From: Clavelina lepadiformis
Lineage: Eukaryota > Chordata > Ascidiacea > Aplousobranchia > Clavelinidae
Direction: 5' to 3'
DNA length: 64,000 nucleotides
NCBI RefSeq assembly: GCF_947623445.1
Contig: NC_135245.1
Location: 3,975,501-4,039,500, forward strand
A model generated the notes under the pieces. The model made no database searches, was not told the DNA's origin, and saw only the letters and a list, made by a program, of their open reading frames with translations. Each line of letters opens with the position of its first letter. Position 1 is the stretch's first letter. This document shows, in pieces, positions 60,901-64,000 of the stretch. Both the position numbers and the translations under genes were made by a program.

Positions 60901-61800
60901 TAACAAAGTAATATTTTACCTCTTGACCTCAACGAGAGTTAAGTCAAAGTAAAATTGTAGTCAGTAAAGTGAAACGTTTGAAAACTTATGACAACGTGGA
61001 ATTAGAAGTCCTGTTTCGCAATGTATTAGTCGATTAGCTGATTGAAATTGACGCTCATTTAGTAAGGACTAATTCTTTTCTTAGACCGAACAAATGGATA
61101 GCGAGGTTTGAAAAAATACTCATTCACAACGGTATGTTTTAAGACAAATTGAACTTTTTACAAACCTATAACATCGCCAAATAGGCAAGCAAAAACATCT
61201 GAAACATAAAGTTGCTATATAAATTAATGGTGCAATTAGAGCAAAACGCCCAAGAAGCTGGCACAAATGTGATATTACTTGAAACAAATTGGCATAAAAT
61301 ATCGATACCACTAATCTGTAGCGTATTTCAATTCTACTTTTGCTATGTTTCTATGTTCTTTTGTTGGTATGAACTTAACTCTTAACTCTTTCAAACGAAA
61401 TGCATGGAAATAGATGTCGAATGGAAATCCCATTGAAATCCCTCTTGTCCTGTGATAAATGAACATAGAAGTATATCTCTACAAATCATTCCAGCTTTTA
61501 ATGAAAGCATCAGAAGACACAATAAAGTTTTTAAGTAACGAATTTTACTTTTAATATACTGTGACGGTTACGTCACGAATCACGAGTTGTTTTTCAAAAT
61601 GCATGAATTATATTTTGAGATCTTGTAATTCAGTTGTTGACCAGATTTGAGTTCTCCTTAATGACGTCAGATAATTTCCTTGATACAAAAAATATTTCGT
61701 AATTTCTCACTTTCCGTATATTAGTATCGCCTTACTTGGTTTCCTCTATCTGTAAATTAGTGTTGTTTTGGTCTTGGCATGTCGTTTTAAACCACGTGAC
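57971..61800. other. gene-free region right of paralog B
   Basis: No credible gene on either strand. The perfect hairpin at 60231-60268 and a word near 59430 shared loosely with 46770 are the only structures noted. Confidence 0.5.
60231..60268. repeat. perfect inverted repeat, 15-bp arms, 8-nt loop
   Basis: atttgtactagttaa and its exact complement are separated by tgtagatg. The arms are too AT-rich and isolated to assign to a terminator or RNA gene. It may be the remains of a small palindromic element. Confidence 0.85.
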
Positions 61801-64000
61801 GGAAGCGGAAAAGCTTTAAAGCATAAACAATCGCCAACAATTCATTTCTGGTCGTAGAATAGTTACGTTCGCCTTTAACGATCGATTGTCATAAGCAAAC
61901 ATTTGTTCGCCGCCATCAACTTCCTGAGATAAGACTCAACCAACGGCGACATCTAAAGCGTCGGTGTCGAAAATATAAGGTTTATTAAAATCGGAGTAGC
62001 TTGAAACAGGTGAGCTTATTAAAACACGTTCTGGCACACGCCGATCCAAAAAAACGTATTTTCTATATCAGTAAGTTTATGTAGAAGTGCTTCAATCAGT
62101 GCATAAAGTCTTTAATGAATTTTTTCTATAGTAAGAAGTTAATCCAACAAAACGTCTAACGTGTTTGAAGGACAGCGGAATTGGTCACTCCGTTACAACG
62201 CGAGCCTTGTCTGGATCGCATTTTATGCCACATTGGGTCACCACGTGATCAAAAATTGTGAACTTTGATGTAAAACAACGTACATTTCGTACATTTCTCC
62301 GGTGTTAAACAACGTACATTTCGTAGGCTTACGAGTGAAGCGCGTAACTTTAAACCGCTCCAGAATTGATTCAGCCTATCCAGGTGTTCTTCAAACGTAC
62401 AACCATATACAATTATGTCATCAAGATAAGTTAGGACGTCGTTCCCCTCCACGCCATTATTGGCATAAGGCGCTGAAAACTGGTAGTAGAGTTATTCAAC
62501 CCCTTAGGCCAAGACTTCTCAAACTTTTTGGTTCTGCGACCTCATTATAGAAACGAAATTTCTATGCGACCACTTGAGGGGTAGCCTACATGTTAAAGAT
62601 ATTAAAACAATAAACGCCCAATTACAAATTTCAAGTGGTATTTTGTCTCTAGCAAAATCATACAAGTGCACACAATCCACCAAAGTACAGTGACTGTAGC
62701 CTGCAGCAATAAAAGAATCTCGTGATGGAAACAGTAAAGCGAATAAAGAATTAACAAAAAACAATCCAATTTATGAAAATTTAATTTGTTTCACGACCCC
62801 AAAATAACATTTTGTGACCCCAAACGAGGTCGCGACCCACATTTTGAGAAGCTCTGCCGTAAGCAATAAATTGTATTCGAAACGACCGACATGGCTTGTG
62901 AAGGCCGTAACCTTGCGCGATGGGTCTTATTCATTGGTATCCGCCAATACTCTTGACTTCAAGCAGAAAAATATTTACAACCCGCCAACTCGTCGATACT
63001 ATCGTTAATGCTACAGTTCAGGAAACTATTTTTCTTGGCTTTTTTTATTTACCTGGCGGTAGTCGACACAAAATCGCGTCACACCTGCTTTCTACTTCAC
63101 CAACACAATTGGACTGGACCAAAGCGACTTCAAGGTGGTTGTTAGGTCTTCTTTGTGCATGTCTTTGATAATATCTTCCACATGTATTTTCTGCTGAAAT
63201 CCCGTCCGCCCTGCGTCTGTATCGTTGGATTGGCGCCCTGTATCTATAACATGATGAATGCAGTGCAGCCAGGATTGTTTTTCCAAAACTGAAAGCGCAC
63301 TTTGGTGTTTTTATTTAAAACTGCTAAAATGTGTTGCTAAAATGTAAAACTGCTTGTGTTTGCTTGCTATACAGCCCCTCGTTGAACTTGACGTCACCTT
63401 GTATCTTATGTGCCAGTGTTTAGGATTATTTTGCAGAGCCTTCGCGGTTGCAGTAGGTTAAACTGTTCCCTGCGTAAACACATCCGTAATCTATATAACT
63501 GCAGTACTTTGGAATAAGATTCTCAATTCGCTGTCTTCACTAAAGTATGTCAGCAACAATGGAACACGTGCATCCAACGAAGTCACAATGCAACTAGCCG
63601 TTAAAATTCCATACTTAACCCAAAATTCAGATTTCCGCTCTAAATAGGCTGAAAAGATAAAAGATATTTTCTATGGACGTCGTTGTTGAGTTTAACCCCG
63701 CTGATCTCGGAAGAAGCCAGAACGATCGCTGTCACAAAGATCTCGTTTTGTTTCGGGACGAGCGGCCATTTTAGCAAAGGAACTTCTGCAATGGACATGC
63801 TCATAAAAGTATTCCACAATGCTCAATGATAAAACTGTAGAAGATCAGGGCCGATTATTAGATCAAGCACTATATTGGAACAAACAAAATGATCAACATT
63901 AAAGGTTAAAGACACAAGTGTGAACGAGACTTTACCTTTACCCTCAATGACGAAGTCGCTGCCTCCGGCTAAAACAAAATGCGTTTCTACCGCTGATGCT
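61800..64000 (-). mobile_element. Ty3/gypsy retrotransposon pol fossil, cut by window edge
   Basis: Recognisable pol parts occur in the expected minus-strand order. Protease-like sequence is near 63.8-64.0 kb and the start of reverse transcriptase near 63.1-63.3 kb (WSSPIVLVK). The reverse transcriptase catalytic box is near 62.3-62.45 kb (LTYLDDIIVYG, then FEEHLDRL), and RNase H-like sequence near 61.8-62.0 kb. The copy is clearly broken, with at least several interruptions spread along it, and is old. A hAT MITE has inserted into it. No terminal repeats were identified; the left limit is approximate and the right end lies beyond the window. Confidence 0.85.
62510..62856. mobile_element. hAT-type MITE nested in the gypsy fossil, 347 bp
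   Basis: The ends read caagacttctcaaacttttt and, in complement, cagagcttctcaaaatgtgg, with gcgacc-type inner arms, the pattern of hAT elements with TTCTCAAA ends. The flanking 8-mers ccttaggc and ccgtaagc agree at 6 of 8 positions, a decayed target duplication. It lies between reverse transcriptase parts of the fossil, so it inserted later. Confidence 0.75.

Noticed and set aside
1-64000. tRNA genes, rRNA genes and CRISPR arrays
   Set aside because: Scanned by eye for T-loop and box motifs and for regular short repeats; none was convincing.

Overview
Organism: the window looks like an ascidian tunicate, probably Ciona-like. It is AT-rich and has many small genes with short introns. Strong 3' splice acceptors lie only 1-70 nt upstream of several start codons, as expected for spliced-leader trans-splicing. 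One gene pair is close enough to be a tunicate operon. Species is inferred, not proven.

Layout. (1) 1-5.24 kb, minus strand: CCDC157, two tandem 56-residue mitoregulin-like micropeptide genes, and the 5' part of a FASTK-domain-like mitochondrial gene that runs off the left edge. The second micropeptide gene ends only 80 bp before the FASTK-like start codon and looks co-transcribed with it. (2) 7.23-34.12 kb: a tandem array of an 11.4-kb unit in about 2.35 copies. Each full unit has an eight-exon SLC10 (sodium/bile acid cotransporter family) gene on the minus strand, divergent from a five-exon GT32-like Golgi-type glycosyltransferase gene on the plus strand. The third unit stops after the SLC10 gene, giving three SLC10 genes and two glycosyltransferase genes, all apparently intact. 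(3) 35.2-39.95 kb, minus strand: UTP6 (ribosome-biogenesis factor, seven exons) downstream of single-exon GINS3 (replicative helicase subunit). (4) 40-47.4 kb: about 7.4 kb with no recognisable gene, apart from a tandemly duplicated exon-like segment near 42.4-42.8 kb. (5) 47.4-58 kb: two convergent paralogous nine-exon genes for secreted proteins with the order signal peptide, short coiled coil, EGF, sushi, EGF, EGF, F5/8 type C (discoidin). The minus-strand paralog also carries a short collagen-like stretch. (6) 58-61.8 kb: no gene seen. (7) 61.8-64.0 kb: a decayed Ty3/gypsy pol fossil on the minus strand, itself interrupted by a hAT-type MITE.

Mobile DNA: hAT-type MITEs (two loci with perfect 8-bp target duplications, one of them inside the duplicated unit), a pogo/Tigger-type MITE with TA duplication inside a host intron, and the gypsy fossil.

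Exon models were built by eye from reading frame, splice signals and phase consistency. Family calls rest on recognised motifs, not database searches. The most notable points are the tandem non-vertebrate mitoregulin-like genes with their candidate operon, the SLC10/GT32 array, and the inverted pair of EGF-sushi-discoidin genes.
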